Below are positions 28,613 through 37,729 of a stretch of 64,000 nt of DNA, piece after piece. Source of the DNA: Paenibacillus bouchesdurhonensis. Lineage in GTDB: Bacteria; Bacillota; Bacilli; Paenibacillales; Paenibacillaceae. A program made the translations under genes and the position numbers. Every line of letters starts with the position of its first letter. The first letter of the stretch is position 1. The notes beneath the pieces were generated by a model. The model did not search any database. It was given only the letters and a program-made list of their open reading frames with translations, and was not told the origin of the DNA. The stretch is taken from NCBI RefSeq assembly GCF_900155685.1, contig NZ_LT732547.1, positions 455,648 through 519,647 on the forward strand, written 5' to 3'.

Positions 28613-29671
28613 CTAGAAGTGGATTTCCCGGCCTTCTGCGGCGGACTGATAAATCGCGTTCAAAATTTTGATCATCTCAACGCCGTCCTCTACCGGGCTG
28701 TTCGTCTCGATCAATCCAAGGCAGCTATCGACGAAATGATTGATCTCACGATCAAAGGCTCCCTGAAAATCAAAGCCCGGCGTGCTGATTTGCGGATCAA
28801 TGTTAATAATGGTGTCATGGCGTTCCGTGACGATGGACAACACGGGCTCGATTTCGGCGCCGCCCTTGTCACCGTAGATATTGATTTGCGCCGAGTTATC
28901 TTTGGCGTGCAGCGAGAAGCTGACATCGACCATGAGGGAGGCGCCATTTTCAAAGCGGATAAGGGCATTGGCCATATCCTCGACCGTATTCAGCGATGCA
29001 TCGTAATCGGCGGCTTGGTAGAACTCGTAATTTTGAATATTCGAACGATTGCCGAGCTTGTTGTACGTGTTGCCGCTAACGGACTTGACCTTGGGCTTGC
29101 CCATCAGGTACCAGCATAGATCAATGGCATGAACGCCGATGTCGATCAGCGGGCCCCCTCCCGAGCGCTCGCGATCCGCGAACCATCCGCCGGGGTTGCC
29201 GAGGCGGCGAATGAGACTGGCTTTGGCGTAATAAATGCCGCCAAGATCGCCTGCGTCGATAAACTTCTTCAGCACGGCAATGTTGGAAGCGTGACGCCGT
29301 ACATAGCCGACCTGCAGCAATTTGCCGGTTTCGCGCACGGCCTGTTCGATTTGCAGCGCCTCATCTACGGTTTTGCAGAGTGGTTTTTCGCAGAGTACAT
29401 TTTTGCCCGCCCGCAGTGCCGCGATGCTGATTTCCGCGTGGGAATTATTCCAGGTGCAGATGCTGACCGCTTGAACTTCAGGGTTGGCAAGCAGCTCCCG
29501 GTAATCGGTGTACACGTGCGGAATATTGTATTTTTCGGCAGTATTACGAACTCGTTCCTCATTTAAATCGCAGACGGCGATCAGTTTGACTTTCGGGTTG
29601 GCTTGATAAGCTTGCAAATGGGATTCCGAGATCGATCCGGTACCGATAAGACCAATTTTCAGTTCACTCAT
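28613..29671 (-). CDS. Gfo/Idh/MocA family NAD(P)-dependent oxidoreductase
   Basis: 352 residues. N-terminal Rossmann fold with IGLIGTGSISESHLQAY (residues 6-22) and CDLNEERV, the family EKP motif in VLCEKPLCK (near 92), and the GGGPLIDIGVHAIDL region near 172 carrying the catalytic Asp/His. The C-terminal half is the alpha/beta substrate domain. It oxidises or reduces a sugar or inositol hydroxyl, probably as one step with the two isomerase-type proteins downstream on the same strand. The substrate cannot be named from sequence. Confidence 0.92.
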   Translation of the reverse strand: MSELKIGLIGTGSISESHLQAYQANPKVKLIAVCDLNEERVRNTAEKYNIPHVYTDYRELLANPEVQAVSICTWNNSHAEISIAALRAGKNVLCEKPLCKTVDEALQIEQAVRETGKLLQVGYVRRHASNIAVLKKFIDAGDLGGIYYAKASLIRRLGNPGGWFADRERSGGGPLIDIGVHAIDLCWYLMGKPKVKSVSGNTYNKLGNRSNIQNYEFYQAADYDASLNTVEDMANALIRFENGASLMVDVSFSLHAKDNSAQINIYGDKGGAEIEPVLSIVTERHDTIINIDPQISTPGFDFQGAFDREINHFVDSCLGLIETNSPVEDGVEMIKILNAIYQSAAEGREIHF

Positions 29672-29816
29672 GCGTGCGCTTACATCCTTTCGTTAATCTG
29701 TGCGGATTTTATTTGATTTGGATAGGACGATTCAGCACAGATATGTTATATTTATTCATATTTGATTCAGTTCACAACTAATTTAGCACAGTTACTCTAT
29801 GGGGAGAATGTATAGG

Positions 29817-30677
29817 ATGACAAAATTCATGGACTATATGATCAGTTCTCGTCCGATTCGTGTTTTTAATCCGATGGTGGATGCAAGCAGGCAGAAGATC
29901 AGGTCGCTCAGCCTGGTGAATGCCGGTCATTTGCCGGGAAGAACACTGCAGCGCCGCGAGGCTAATTTCAACCATTGGGCCTTTGTGATGATTACAGGCG
30001 GAAGTGGTTATTATCAGGTAAATGGCGGGGAACTGCAGCAGGTTGAAGCAGGCAGCTGGTTCTGTCTTTTTCCCGATGCCGAATTTAATTATGGCCCTCA
30101 TGCGGATGGCTATTGGGACGAATATTACTTCACCGTCGACGGCAGCAGAATCGCCGAATGGCTCGAGCATTGGTTGCCTAATCCATGTATGGTGAAAAAA
30201 GCTGCCTTCGATGACTCGTTCATCCACCGGATGGAGATGATGTTCATGCTGATTGACAGCGGGGTGCCGACCAATCTGGATCGGGCCGCGCTTATGCTGG
30301 AATCCTTCCTTTATGACCTCGTGTCCCAGCCGGATCGCCATGAAACGAACAGTCGGGAGAGATTCGTTCTGAAGGTGATTGAGGATTTATCGCAGTCCTT
30401 GCACACGCGTCAGGAGCCCGCGCAAATGGCGGCGCGGCATCATATATCCGTATCTACGCTCCGGCGTATCGTCCATGATTATACAGGCTATCCCCTGAAT
30501 GAGTTTCTTCACCGTCTAAAAGTGGCGGAGGCTAGGAATATACTGCTCAATACGGAGCTTACGGTGAAGGAGATCGGCGAAGCCTTGGGATATAAAGATA
30601 CGTTTTATTTTTCCCGGGTATTCAAAAGAATTACAGGCCTATCGCCCAGAAGCTACCGCAACAGGGGCGGGCAGTAG
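29817..30677 (+). CDS. AraC family transcriptional regulator with cupin-type sensor
   Basis: About 286 residues: an N-terminal beta-rich cupin ligand-binding domain (GGSGYYQVNGGELQQVEAGS region) and a C-terminal AraC double helix-turn-helix (KEIGEALGYKDTFYFSRVFKRITGLSP). Three in-frame ATGs lie at 29799, 29808 and 29817; GGGGAG at 29801-29806 best serves 29817. It is divergent from the oxidoreductase/isomerase genes and upstream of the GH20 gene, so it may regulate either. Confidence 0.9.
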   Translation: MTKFMDYMISSRPIRVFNPMVDASRQKIRSLSLVNAGHLPGRTLQRREANFNHWAFVMITGGSGYYQVNGGELQQVEAGSWFCLFPDAEFNYGPHADGYWDEYYFTVDGSRIAEWLEHWLPNPCMVKKAAFDDSFIHRMEMMFMLIDSGVPTNLDRAALMLESFLYDLVSQPDRHETNSRERFVLKVIEDLSQSLHTRQEPAQMAARHHISVSTLRRIVHDYTGYPLNEFLHRLKVAEARNILLNTELTVKEIGEALGYKDTFYFSRVFKRITGLSPRSYRNRGGQ

Positions 30678-30806
30678 TTATATTGCAGGGGAACTAGCAG
30701 GCTCTATTGGGCATATGGCGCGGATTAGAAATTATTGCAGTGCGCAAACTGTTCAGTGACACTACTTGATTAAATACAATACAGTCAGTCAGATGGAGGT
30801 AACAGG

Positions 30807-32753
30807 ATGAGATTATTTTTTCAAGGCTTATCAGAGGAGCTGCTGCAAGCTGTAGCTCAACTGGTAGATATATTGGGGATAGAGCTGCAAATGGACGGGA
30901 GCGGAGTTGGGTCTGCAGTTGGTGCTAACGCTGGTAGCAGCGTGGTTATCGAGGTTGTCCAAGCAGAAGGCCCGCTAAGCGTATCTAGAGAAGGTGGGAA
31001 GGGAAGAATTCAATATCAGAATAAAATTCACTTCTTCCGTGGTTTGGGATTGTTCGTTCAGCATGCCAAGGATAATGATAAGTTTGAAGTGACCGAGCAA
31101 CCGCGTTTTGATTTCAATGGCACAATGCTGGATGTGTCTCGAAATGGGGTAATGACGGTGGACACGATCAAGCAGTTTATTCGCTATATGGCGGTTATGG
31201 GCTTGAACGGCCTGATGATGTACACGGAGGATACTTTTGAGATTGAAGAGCTGCCTTACTTTGGGTACATGAGAGGCCGCTATACGATGGAGGAGCTTCG
31301 GGAATGTGACGACTACGCCGATTTGTTCGGGATTGAGATGATCGCGTGCATTCAAACACTTGGTCATCTTTATCATGCGCTGAAATGGAACTATGCCGGA
31401 CAGATCAAGGATCATAATGATATCCTGCTGCCGGGTGAGCCGAAGACCTATGAGTTCATCGAACAAATGATCGGAACTGCGGCACGGACGTTCCGTTCGA
31501 AGCGGATTCATATCGGAATGGATGAAGCATTCCAGGTCGGACTGGGTCGTTACTTGAGAGAGCATGGTTTTCAAGACCGTTTTGAGATTATGAATGAGCA
31601 TGTCGGCAAGGTGTTGGAAATTACGAAAAAATACGATCTGCAGCCGATGATCTGGAGCGACATGTATTTCAACTTGCTGGCGAACGATAATCAGGGGCAA
31701 TTATATAATGAAAGTGCAGACTTCTCGGACGATAATATGGACAAAATTCCAGACGGCGTTGGGTTTGTATATTGGGATTATGGTAAGGGCAATGAAGCGG
31801 GCTATGAGAAAATTTACGATATGCACCTGAAGTTTGGATCACTGCCGATTTTTGCGGGCGGTATTCATATGTGGAATTCAATCGCTCCAAACTATGGAAA
31901 GACATGGACGACAAGCCATCCGGCACTGCGTGCGGCCAAAAACAAAGGACTGAAGGAAGTGTTCTCGACCGCTTGGGGGGACAACGGAAATGAGACTAAT
32001 CATTACGTGATTCTGGCCGGTCTTCAATTGTTTGCAGAGCATGGGTACGGGGATGAAGTCGATGACGAGCATTTGGCTAGACGTCTGAAAGCCTGTACAG
32101 GGTTGGATTTATTCGAGCCGCTCGTTGCGTTAAAATACATGGATGAGATTCCGGGTGTGGATGAAGGCAATCACTGGATGGCCAATCCATCCAAGTTCTT
32201 ATTGTGGCAGGATTTGCTGGTTGGGCTGTTCGATGGTCATATCGGGCCTGACGCAGAGGCTATGCTACCTGGATATTATGCCGATCTCGAACAGAAATGG
32301 CGTGAATGCAAGGAACGAATGCCGACTCCGTTTGATGTGTTATTTGAATTATATGAAAATTTAGCGGCTGTGCTGTCGCTAAAATCGACGCTCGGCGTTC
32401 GGATCAAGCGAAGCTACGACAGTCAGCGTAAAGATGAGTTGATTCATATTGTGAACTCTGAGCTGCCGGAGCTGAACACGCGCTTGGAAAAGCTGCGACT
32501 TAGTCATCGTAAAATGTGGATGCTTACCTATAAGGCGTTTGGGTGGGAGGTACTCGATATTCGCTATGGCGGTTTGAAGGCTCGAATCCAATCGGCGGGA
32601 GATCGGCTGATAGATTATGTGGAAGGCCGTGTCGCTGCGCTGGAGGAGCTGGAGGCTGAGCGATTGATTTTTGATCAGAATGGAGTGCCGACAACACCGC
32701 TAAATGTAAATGCGCAGTATCAGTCAATTGTTACGGCAGCAGGATTGACGTAG
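30807..32753 (+). CDS. Beta-N-acetylhexosaminidase-like, GH20
   Basis: 648 residues, no signal peptide. The GH20 catalytic Asp-Glu pair is in IHIGMDEAF (near residues 233-241), within a barrel that starts near FDFNGTMLDVSRNGVM (about 105). There is an N-terminal small domain and a helical C-terminal domain of roughly 200 residues, an architecture like that of the GcnA-type bacterial GH20 enzymes. It would remove terminal beta-GlcNAc or GalNAc, fitting the glycan-degradation theme. A short Gly/Ser/Ala-rich insert lies near residues 31-50. The ATG follows GGAGG at good spacing. Confidence 0.87.
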   Translation: MRLFFQGLSEELLQAVAQLVDILGIELQMDGSGVGSAVGANAGSSVVIEVVQAEGPLSVSREGGKGRIQYQNKIHFFRGLGLFVQHAKDNDKFEVTEQPRFDFNGTMLDVSRNGVMTVDTIKQFIRYMAVMGLNGLMMYTEDTFEIEELPYFGYMRGRYTMEELRECDDYADLFGIEMIACIQTLGHLYHALKWNYAGQIKDHNDILLPGEPKTYEFIEQMIGTAARTFRSKRIHIGMDEAFQVGLGRYLREHGFQDRFEIMNEHVGKVLEITKKYDLQPMIWSDMYFNLLANDNQGQLYNESADFSDDNMDKIPDGVGFVYWDYGKGNEAGYEKIYDMHLKFGSLPIFAGGIHMWNSIAPNYGKTWTTSHPALRAAKNKGLKEVFSTAWGDNGNETNHYVILAGLQLFAEHGYGDEVDDEHLARRLKACTGLDLFEPLVALKYMDEIPGVDEGNHWMANPSKFLLWQDLLVGLFDGHIGPDAEAMLPGYYADLEQKWRECKERMPTPFDVLFELYENLAAVLSLKSTLGVRIKRSYDSQRKDELIHIVNSELPELNTRLEKLRLSHRKMWMLTYKAFGWEVLDIRYGGLKARIQSAGDRLIDYVEGRVAALEELEAERLIFDQNGVPTTPLNVNAQYQSIVTAAGLT

Positions 32754-33462
32754 ATTATTTAGTTGAGTGAAAGGGCGGGTTGCCTCAAGGTCTCTAGGAT
32801 AACTTTTTGGACAGCCTCGCTCCCGAGGCATAAGCTTGCGGTTGTCTTTGCGAGCAGATTTTCTACACTTTATGAAGCTTTATGTTGCTTCCAAGAAATT
32901 TGGAAGCAACAGTGATCGTAGAACCGTGGGAACATTTTACGTACTTGCTCCACAGCCATTTTTAATAGTTTAACTTATGTAAATGGATTTATAGTAGTTA
33001 GTTTCTGTGGGAAAGCAAAGAAAGTAGATTTAAATGGATTTCATGACGTTAGAAGTAGGGGAATGACCAATCCTGAGATGGATTCTCGACTTTAGGTGCA
33101 GCAATCCATCTAATCCTCGGAAACATTCCTTTAGAGCATAGTTAGCTACATGCATTCCATTTAGTGTAGGGCAGTTTAGTACATGCAGCTTATGTAGGGT
33201 GCACTTAAGAATGAAGATGCAGGTAAGGGAGTAATTTGATCCCGAAGAAACGGATAGCTTTCTGAAGGAAAAGGGAGCCCTTTATTTTACTTTGTAGTTG
33301 CGCCACAGTTGTTTATTAACGAACTAAATTTGAAATATGCTATAGTATTTGCGCCATTAATTAGAATGTGCATCCTTATAATGAGGATGGGAGACTAGTT
33401 GTTCTCTTAATTAAAACGGGCTTAACTTGGATGAGCTGGCTAAGATGGGAGTGGGCGTCGAA
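32754..33462. other. Gene-free gap with a copy of the 25.8-kb intergenic motif
   Basis: About 700 bp without a credible gene. At 32831-32853 the stretch beginning TAAGCTTGCGGTTGTC resembles 25841-25863 beginning TAAGCTAACGGTTGTC (18 of 23 identical), and both are preceded by a GGAYAGCCTCG-like segment. An extended -10 (TGcTATAGT, 33338-33346) is the likely promoter of the thioredoxin-like gene. I see no RNA gene here. Confidence 0.5.
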
Positions 33463-33774
33463 ATGACGATCCGTGAAGCTGTGGAGAATGAATTTATGGA
33501 CGCTTCGATTGCCAGAATCGGCAGGGAGGCTCTATATCTATATACACCATTATGCGGAACATGCAAGCTGGGCGAGACGATGCTTGGAATCGTTCTACAG
33601 TCGGCCAGCACGATACCTGTGTCGAAACTGAACATCAACTTCGCACCGCAGCTGCGGAACGATTGGCAAATTACGAGCGTACCGTGCCTGGTTCTGCTGG
33701 AGCATGGCAAACCAGTCGCGAAGGAGTATGCCCTTCGTTCGGTCGTGGATCTGCATCAGTGGCTTAAGGTGTAG
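33463..33774 (+). CDS. Thioredoxin-like protein
   Basis: About 103 residues with the redox motif CGTCK in YTPLCGTCKLGETML and the cis-proline loop in ITSVPCLVLL. It is a compact single-domain thioredoxin fold, similar in layout to YtpP-type proteins of Bacillales. The frame is open to a TTG at 33427 and a GTG at 33451; I choose the ATG at 33463 with GGGAG about 11 bp upstream. It would act as a cytoplasmic thiol-disulfide reductant; no partner is visible. Confidence 0.8.
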   Translation: MTIREAVENEFMDASIARIGREALYLYTPLCGTCKLGETMLGIVLQSASTIPVSKLNINFAPQLRNDWQITSVPCLVLLEHGKPVAKEYALRSVVDLHQWLKV

Positions 33775-33905
33775 TTTTGGACTATTTTGATCAATGGATG
33801 GATGATCTTCCCTTTTCGGGCATAGGCTAAACACACGGCGGAAATTTTACGCATAGGGTGTAGCATCACTATAATCTCGAAGGATAGGGAAGGGAGCAGA
33901 ACGAA

Positions 33906-35087
33906 ATGGCAGGAAGAGAACGTCACTATTTTGCGCGGGGCAATACGGCTGAAGGCTTGGTCAGTCTGGTGGATTCTATCTATTACAAATTGGATGCGGT
34001 ATATGTGCTGAAGGGAGACCCGCAGGAGATCGGCGCAATTCTGGCTCGGCTCGCCAACGGATGGGGACGCAAAGACTGGAACCTGCATTTGATCCACCAG
34101 CCGCTGCAAAGCGATTTGCTGGAAGGGATTATCCTCGAGGATGCCCGGATTGGCCTGATCGCTGATCGAGCCTGGCCGGAGGAAGGAATTCCGGAAGACC
34201 TTGAGGTTCGCCGCATCGACTTCGGGAGCGACCCGAACGGAAAGCGCTTGGCAGAGCATCGGGAGCATATAGCCGGGCTGGAGCACAATATAGCCGAAGC
34301 TTATACGAAAGCGTACGAAACCTTTCAGCGCACTTTGCGCATTCACGACGATTGGGAGAAAATCTACATCGATACCCTGGATCGCGCCGTCATGAACCAA
34401 CTGGCTGTCGATTGGTCGGATCGGTATCTTGTTGCCGCAGAGGGCTCGGGGCAGGCGGCAGACGCAGGCGCAGGCGTAGGTGCGGGTTCAGGCGAAGGAA
34501 CAGGTGCAAGTGCAAGTTCAGGCGCAAGCGCAAGTGGTAAAGAGCCTGGCGCAGTGACACGCCGTTTTCTAGGCGCAGCGACTTGGCGTGGAGCGGTTGA
34601 TTTTATACTCAATTTGACGGAGGACGTGCCGACGCGAATCTTCGTGAAGGGTCGCCCCGGGTCGGGGAAGTCGACGTTATTCAAAAAGATCGCCGCTACA
34701 GCAAGCGAGCGCGGGTTCGATACCGAGCTCTACCACTGTGGTTTCGATCCGAACAGTCTTGATATGCTTGTGTTCCGTTCGCTCGGCGTAGCGATCTTCG
34801 ATAGTACGGCACCGCACGAGCATTTTCCGCTGCGCGAGGGGGACAGCATTCTGGATATTTATGAGCTGGCCATCGTTCCGTACACGGATGAGAAATATGC
34901 CGAGGAAATCGCCGGGGTGAAGGCCCGGTACTCAGCTTCAATGCAGCATGCGATCTCGTATTTGGCAGAGGTGAAGCAGAATCAGGATCGCTTAAGCGCG
35001 ATTTACCGCAGCATATCCAACGAGGAGGCCATTTCCCGGAAGGAACGGTTGCTGGCGGATGAAATCGAAGCTAGAGCCGCGAAGTAA
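33906..35087 (+). CDS. PRK06851-like ATPase with degenerate N-terminal P-loop
   Basis: 393 residues of a two-domain P-loop family of unknown role found in spore-forming Firmicutes. The C-terminal half has an intact Walker A, FVKGRPGSGKSTLFKK (about 245-260), and the conserved YHCGFDPNSLDM and DSTAPHEHFP blocks. The N-terminal half keeps the fold-start YFARGNTAEGLVSL, but where relatives carry a second Walker A this protein reads YVLKGDPQEIGAIL (about 33-46), so that site cannot bind nucleotide normally. Between the halves is a Gly/Ala/Ser-rich linker (about 180-217) encoded by a hexanucleotide-like repeat. Function unknown; the family assignment is from remembered block similarity. Confidence 0.8.
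   Translation: MAGRERHYFARGNTAEGLVSLVDSIYYKLDAVYVLKGDPQEIGAILARLANGWGRKDWNLHLIHQPLQSDLLEGIILEDARIGLIADRAWPEEGIPEDLEVRRIDFGSDPNGKRLAEHREHIAGLEHNIAEAYTKAYETFQRTLRIHDDWEKIYIDTLDRAVMNQLAVDWSDRYLVAAEGSGQAADAGAGVGAGSGEGTGASASSGASASGKEPGAVTRRFLGAATWRGAVDFILNLTEDVPTRIFVKGRPGSGKSTLFKKIAATASERGFDTELYHCGFDPNSLDMLVFRSLGVAIFDSTAPHEHFPLREGDSILDIYELAIVPYTDEKYAEEIAGVKARYSASMQHAISYLAEVKQNQDRLSAIYRSISNEEAISRKERLLADEIEARAAK
34441..34550 (+). repeat. In-frame hexanucleotide-like repeat encoding a Gly/Ala/Ser linker
   Basis: Imperfect GGCGCA/GGTGCA/AGTGCA units run through this part of the ATPase gene and encode alternating Gly-Ala-Ser. This kind of tract can change length by slippage. Confidence 0.75.
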
Positions 35088-35123
35088 AATCGAAAGCCAA
35101 ATCGACGGGAAAAAACGTATATG

Positions 35124-35158
35124 AAGACGGGCACTCGGCAGGGTGTGCGTCTTTTTTT
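35124..35158 (+). terminator. Rho-independent terminator
   Basis: AAGACGGGCAC pairs with GTGTGCGTCTT (two mismatches) around a short loop and is followed by a run of T, 36 bp after the ATPase stop. Confidence 0.85.
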
Positions 35159-35245
35159 CCATGAATGCTCTATATCTTGCTTTTTAAATGTGTAATAATC
35201 TTAATATGATAGCGCATACAAAATTATGACGATTCGGGTGACATT

Positions 35246-37342
35246 ATGATATCAAGCAGACAACAGCGCATGGTCAAGCAATTGATGGAAAGCGATGTCT
35301 ATATCCCCTTACAGCAGCTGGCCGAGGATTATGGGATTTCCCTGCGGACGGTGCGTAACGATTTGCTGCAGCTGGAGGACTGGCTCAGAAAGCGGGGCGT
35401 CCGCCTGGATCGTGACCGTTCTGCCGGCGTTCGTCTGCGGCTGGATACCGGCCAATCAGAGCAGCTTGCGGTGCAAATGGGCGAGCGGCCGGATTATATG
35501 GACGCCGAGCAACGGATCAGCCTGCTGCAAAAGCAGCTGCTTCAGGAGACGAAGCTGTCCGTGAAGGCGATCATGGAGGAGCTCGGGATCAGCAAAAATA
35601 CGCTGCTGCAGGATTTGAACGAAATCAAGCAGCGGCTTCTGAACTGGGAGCTGACTCTCGTACGCGATCGCGGACAGCTGCACATTGAGGGATCGGAGAA
35701 GCGCAGGCGCAGGGCGTATTTGAGTCTGCTTCGCTCTGAGATTACGGATGACAAGCTGCTGCGGTATATCCTTGATCAGCGGGGAGATTCGTATTCGCCG
35801 ATGACGCCGTGGAAGGACTGGTTCCAGACGGAGGATGCGGCGATGCTGTTCGATACGATCCAGCGGCTAGAAGAGAAGATGGGCGTGCAGTTCACGGACG
35901 CTGGCTACTCCACACTGATTCTGCACCTGCTGATGGCGATGGAGCGGCTGAAGGGCACACATGCGATTGAGATGGATCAAGGGTCGCTGTCCGAACTGCA
36001 GGGCCATGAAGTATATGAGCTCGTTAAAGTCGAAATTGTGCCGCAGATCGAGCAGCATTTCGGGGTGACACTGCCTGCCTCGGAGATCGGATACATCACG
36101 CAGCATATTCTGGGCGCGCAGAAACAGAGCTTGCCGGCGGAGGAGCTGATCATCGCTGATCTCGCCAAGCAGATTATTTTGCGCACCGAGCAGGAGCTGG
36201 GCCGTCCACTGCAAATGATCGACCAGATCGTGCAGGGCTTGGTCATCCATTTGAAGCCGGCGATTTACCGGGCGAAGTTTGGACTGCAGTCCAAGAACCC
36301 GCTCATGGAGCAGCTTGAGGCGCAGTACGGTTCGCTGCTTAATTTGCTGGAGCGGATCGTCAATGAGGTGATGGAGCCATGGTCGGTCGTATTCGATCGG
36401 GACGAGGTTGGCTACATCATGTTCCATATCGGCAGCGGGTTAATTCCGCCGAAGCCTCCTGTGCGCAAGCGCGTGGCGATCGTATGCGGCTCGGGACTCG
36501 GCACTTCGGCGATGCTGAAGCGGCGGGTGGCGGCGATTTTTCCGCAGGTTGACATCGTAGGCACTTATTCGTACAAAGAATCGACGGAGATCACTTTACC
36601 GACAGCAGATGCGGTTATTAGCACGATGGAGATCAGCCATGCTCTGCAGGTGCCCTGGATCAAAGTGTCGCCGCTGCTGGATCAGCAGGATCAGAAGCAG
36701 ATCGCGAGCTTCCTCGGCGTTTCGCCTTCGGGGGAATCGGCCGCGGCTGCGGCGGCGGTGCAGGCGGTGAACGATATTTTTCAGGTGGTGGAGCGGAACG
36801 CGCATATCCATAACCGGAACCGACTGCTAGAGGAGCTGCTGCATTTATTCCAGGGCGGAAGCCAGCCGGGTGAGCAGCAGGAAGAGGATTATGGGCTGAC
36901 CGCACTGCTGGCACCGGAATCGATTATGCTTGGAGCCGAGGCGATGCCGTGGGAGGATGCGGTGCGCTTGGGGAACCGGCTGCTTATGGATCGCGGCGTC
37001 TCGGACGCCAAGTATGCGGACAAGCTGATCGAGATTATTCGTTCCAATAAGCATCCGTTCATCATCCGTGCGGGTGTGGCTTTTCCCCACGTGTACATGC
37101 CGGAGTGCGTGAAGCGCACGGGCTTCAGTGTGATGACCTTTCACGAGGAGCTGGCGTTCGGGCCGTCCGGGCAGCCGGTCTGGCTGATGATCACGCTGGC
37201 GGCGGTGGATAAGGAGCGGCATGTTGCCGCGCTGGGAACGCTGCTGGATGCGCTGAACGATGAAGCGTTCATGGCGGAATTGCGGCATGCGCAGGATGCC
37301 CGGGCGATATGGCAAAGGCTGCGGGAGAAGGAGGGCTTATGA
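35246..37342 (+). CDS. PTS-regulated PRD transcriptional activator (BglG/MtlR/LicR type)
   Basis: 698 residues in the order helix-turn-helix domains (about 1-170; LAEDYGISLRTVRNDLLQLE, MEELGISKNTLLQDL), two PTS regulation domains (about 185-405, with histidines such as LILHLLMAMERLKGTH and YIMFHIGSGL), an EIIB-like domain with Cys in AIVCGSGLGTS (near 413), and an EIIA-like domain with His in GVAFPHVYM (near 615). Phosphorylation at these sites lets the PTS tune a DNA-binding activator. It is coupled by ATGA overlap to an EIIB gene and followed by an EIIC, so it controls this PTS. The C-terminal EIIA domain might also donate phosphate to EIIB, since no separate EIIA gene is present. Confidence 0.93.
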   Translation: MISSRQQRMVKQLMESDVYIPLQQLAEDYGISLRTVRNDLLQLEDWLRKRGVRLDRDRSAGVRLRLDTGQSEQLAVQMGERPDYMDAEQRISLLQKQLLQETKLSVKAIMEELGISKNTLLQDLNEIKQRLLNWELTLVRDRGQLHIEGSEKRRRRAYLSLLRSEITDDKLLRYILDQRGDSYSPMTPWKDWFQTEDAAMLFDTIQRLEEKMGVQFTDAGYSTLILHLLMAMERLKGTHAIEMDQGSLSELQGHEVYELVKVEIVPQIEQHFGVTLPASEIGYITQHILGAQKQSLPAEELIIADLAKQIILRTEQELGRPLQMIDQIVQGLVIHLKPAIYRAKFGLQSKNPLMEQLEAQYGSLLNLLERIVNEVMEPWSVVFDRDEVGYIMFHIGSGLIPPKPPVRKRVAIVCGSGLGTSAMLKRRVAAIFPQVDIVGTYSYKESTEITLPTADAVISTMEISHALQVPWIKVSPLLDQQDQKQIASFLGVSPSGESAAAAAAVQAVNDIFQVVERNAHIHNRNRLLEELLHLFQGGSQPGEQQEEDYGLTALLAPESIMLGAEAMPWEDAVRLGNRLLMDRGVSDAKYADKLIEIIRSNKHPFIIRAGVAFPHVYMPECVKRTGFSVMTFHEELAFGPSGQPVWLMITLAAVDKERHVAALGTLLDALNDEAFMAELRHAQDARAIWQRLREKEGL

Positions 37343-37632
37343 AAAAGATCATTGTAGCTTGCAACAGCGGGCTCGGCACCAGCCTGATGATCCGGTTGAA
37401 CGTGGAGGCGCTCCTGAAGGAGTGGGGACTGAAGGCGTGGGTCGAGCATACGGATATTTCGTCGGTCGACACCTTCGATGCCGATCTGATCATCGGCTCC
37501 AATTATGTTATGGAATCGCTGCAGCTTGCCAAGGACGTCGAGGTGGTCGGGCTGGACGATATTACGGATCGCCAGTACTTGAAATCGAGGCTGCTGGACA
37601 GCGAGACGTTCAAGCAGTGGCTGGCCATGTAG
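37339..37632 (+). CDS. PTS EIIB component, ascorbate/Ula type
   Basis: 97 residues from the ATG at 37339, which overlaps the regulator stop codon by four bases. The phospho-cysteine is in IIVACNSGLGTSLMIR (Cys near 8), the P-loop-like EIIB motif. The size and sequence fit the SgaB/UlaB family. It carries phosphate from EIIA to the incoming sugar at the EIIC encoded next. Confidence 0.9.
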   Translation: MKKIIVACNSGLGTSLMIRLNVEALLKEWGLKAWVEHTDISSVDTFDADLIIGSNYVMESLQLAKDVEVVGLDDITDRQYLKSRLLDSETFKQWLAM

Positions 37633-37729
37633 GCATTATAATTTATAGGAAAAAAGCTTCGTGATTAAAAGATGTTTTTTTGACTTCCTATATAGACAAA
37701 GACAAATATGACAAAAGCGGGGGTTGCCC

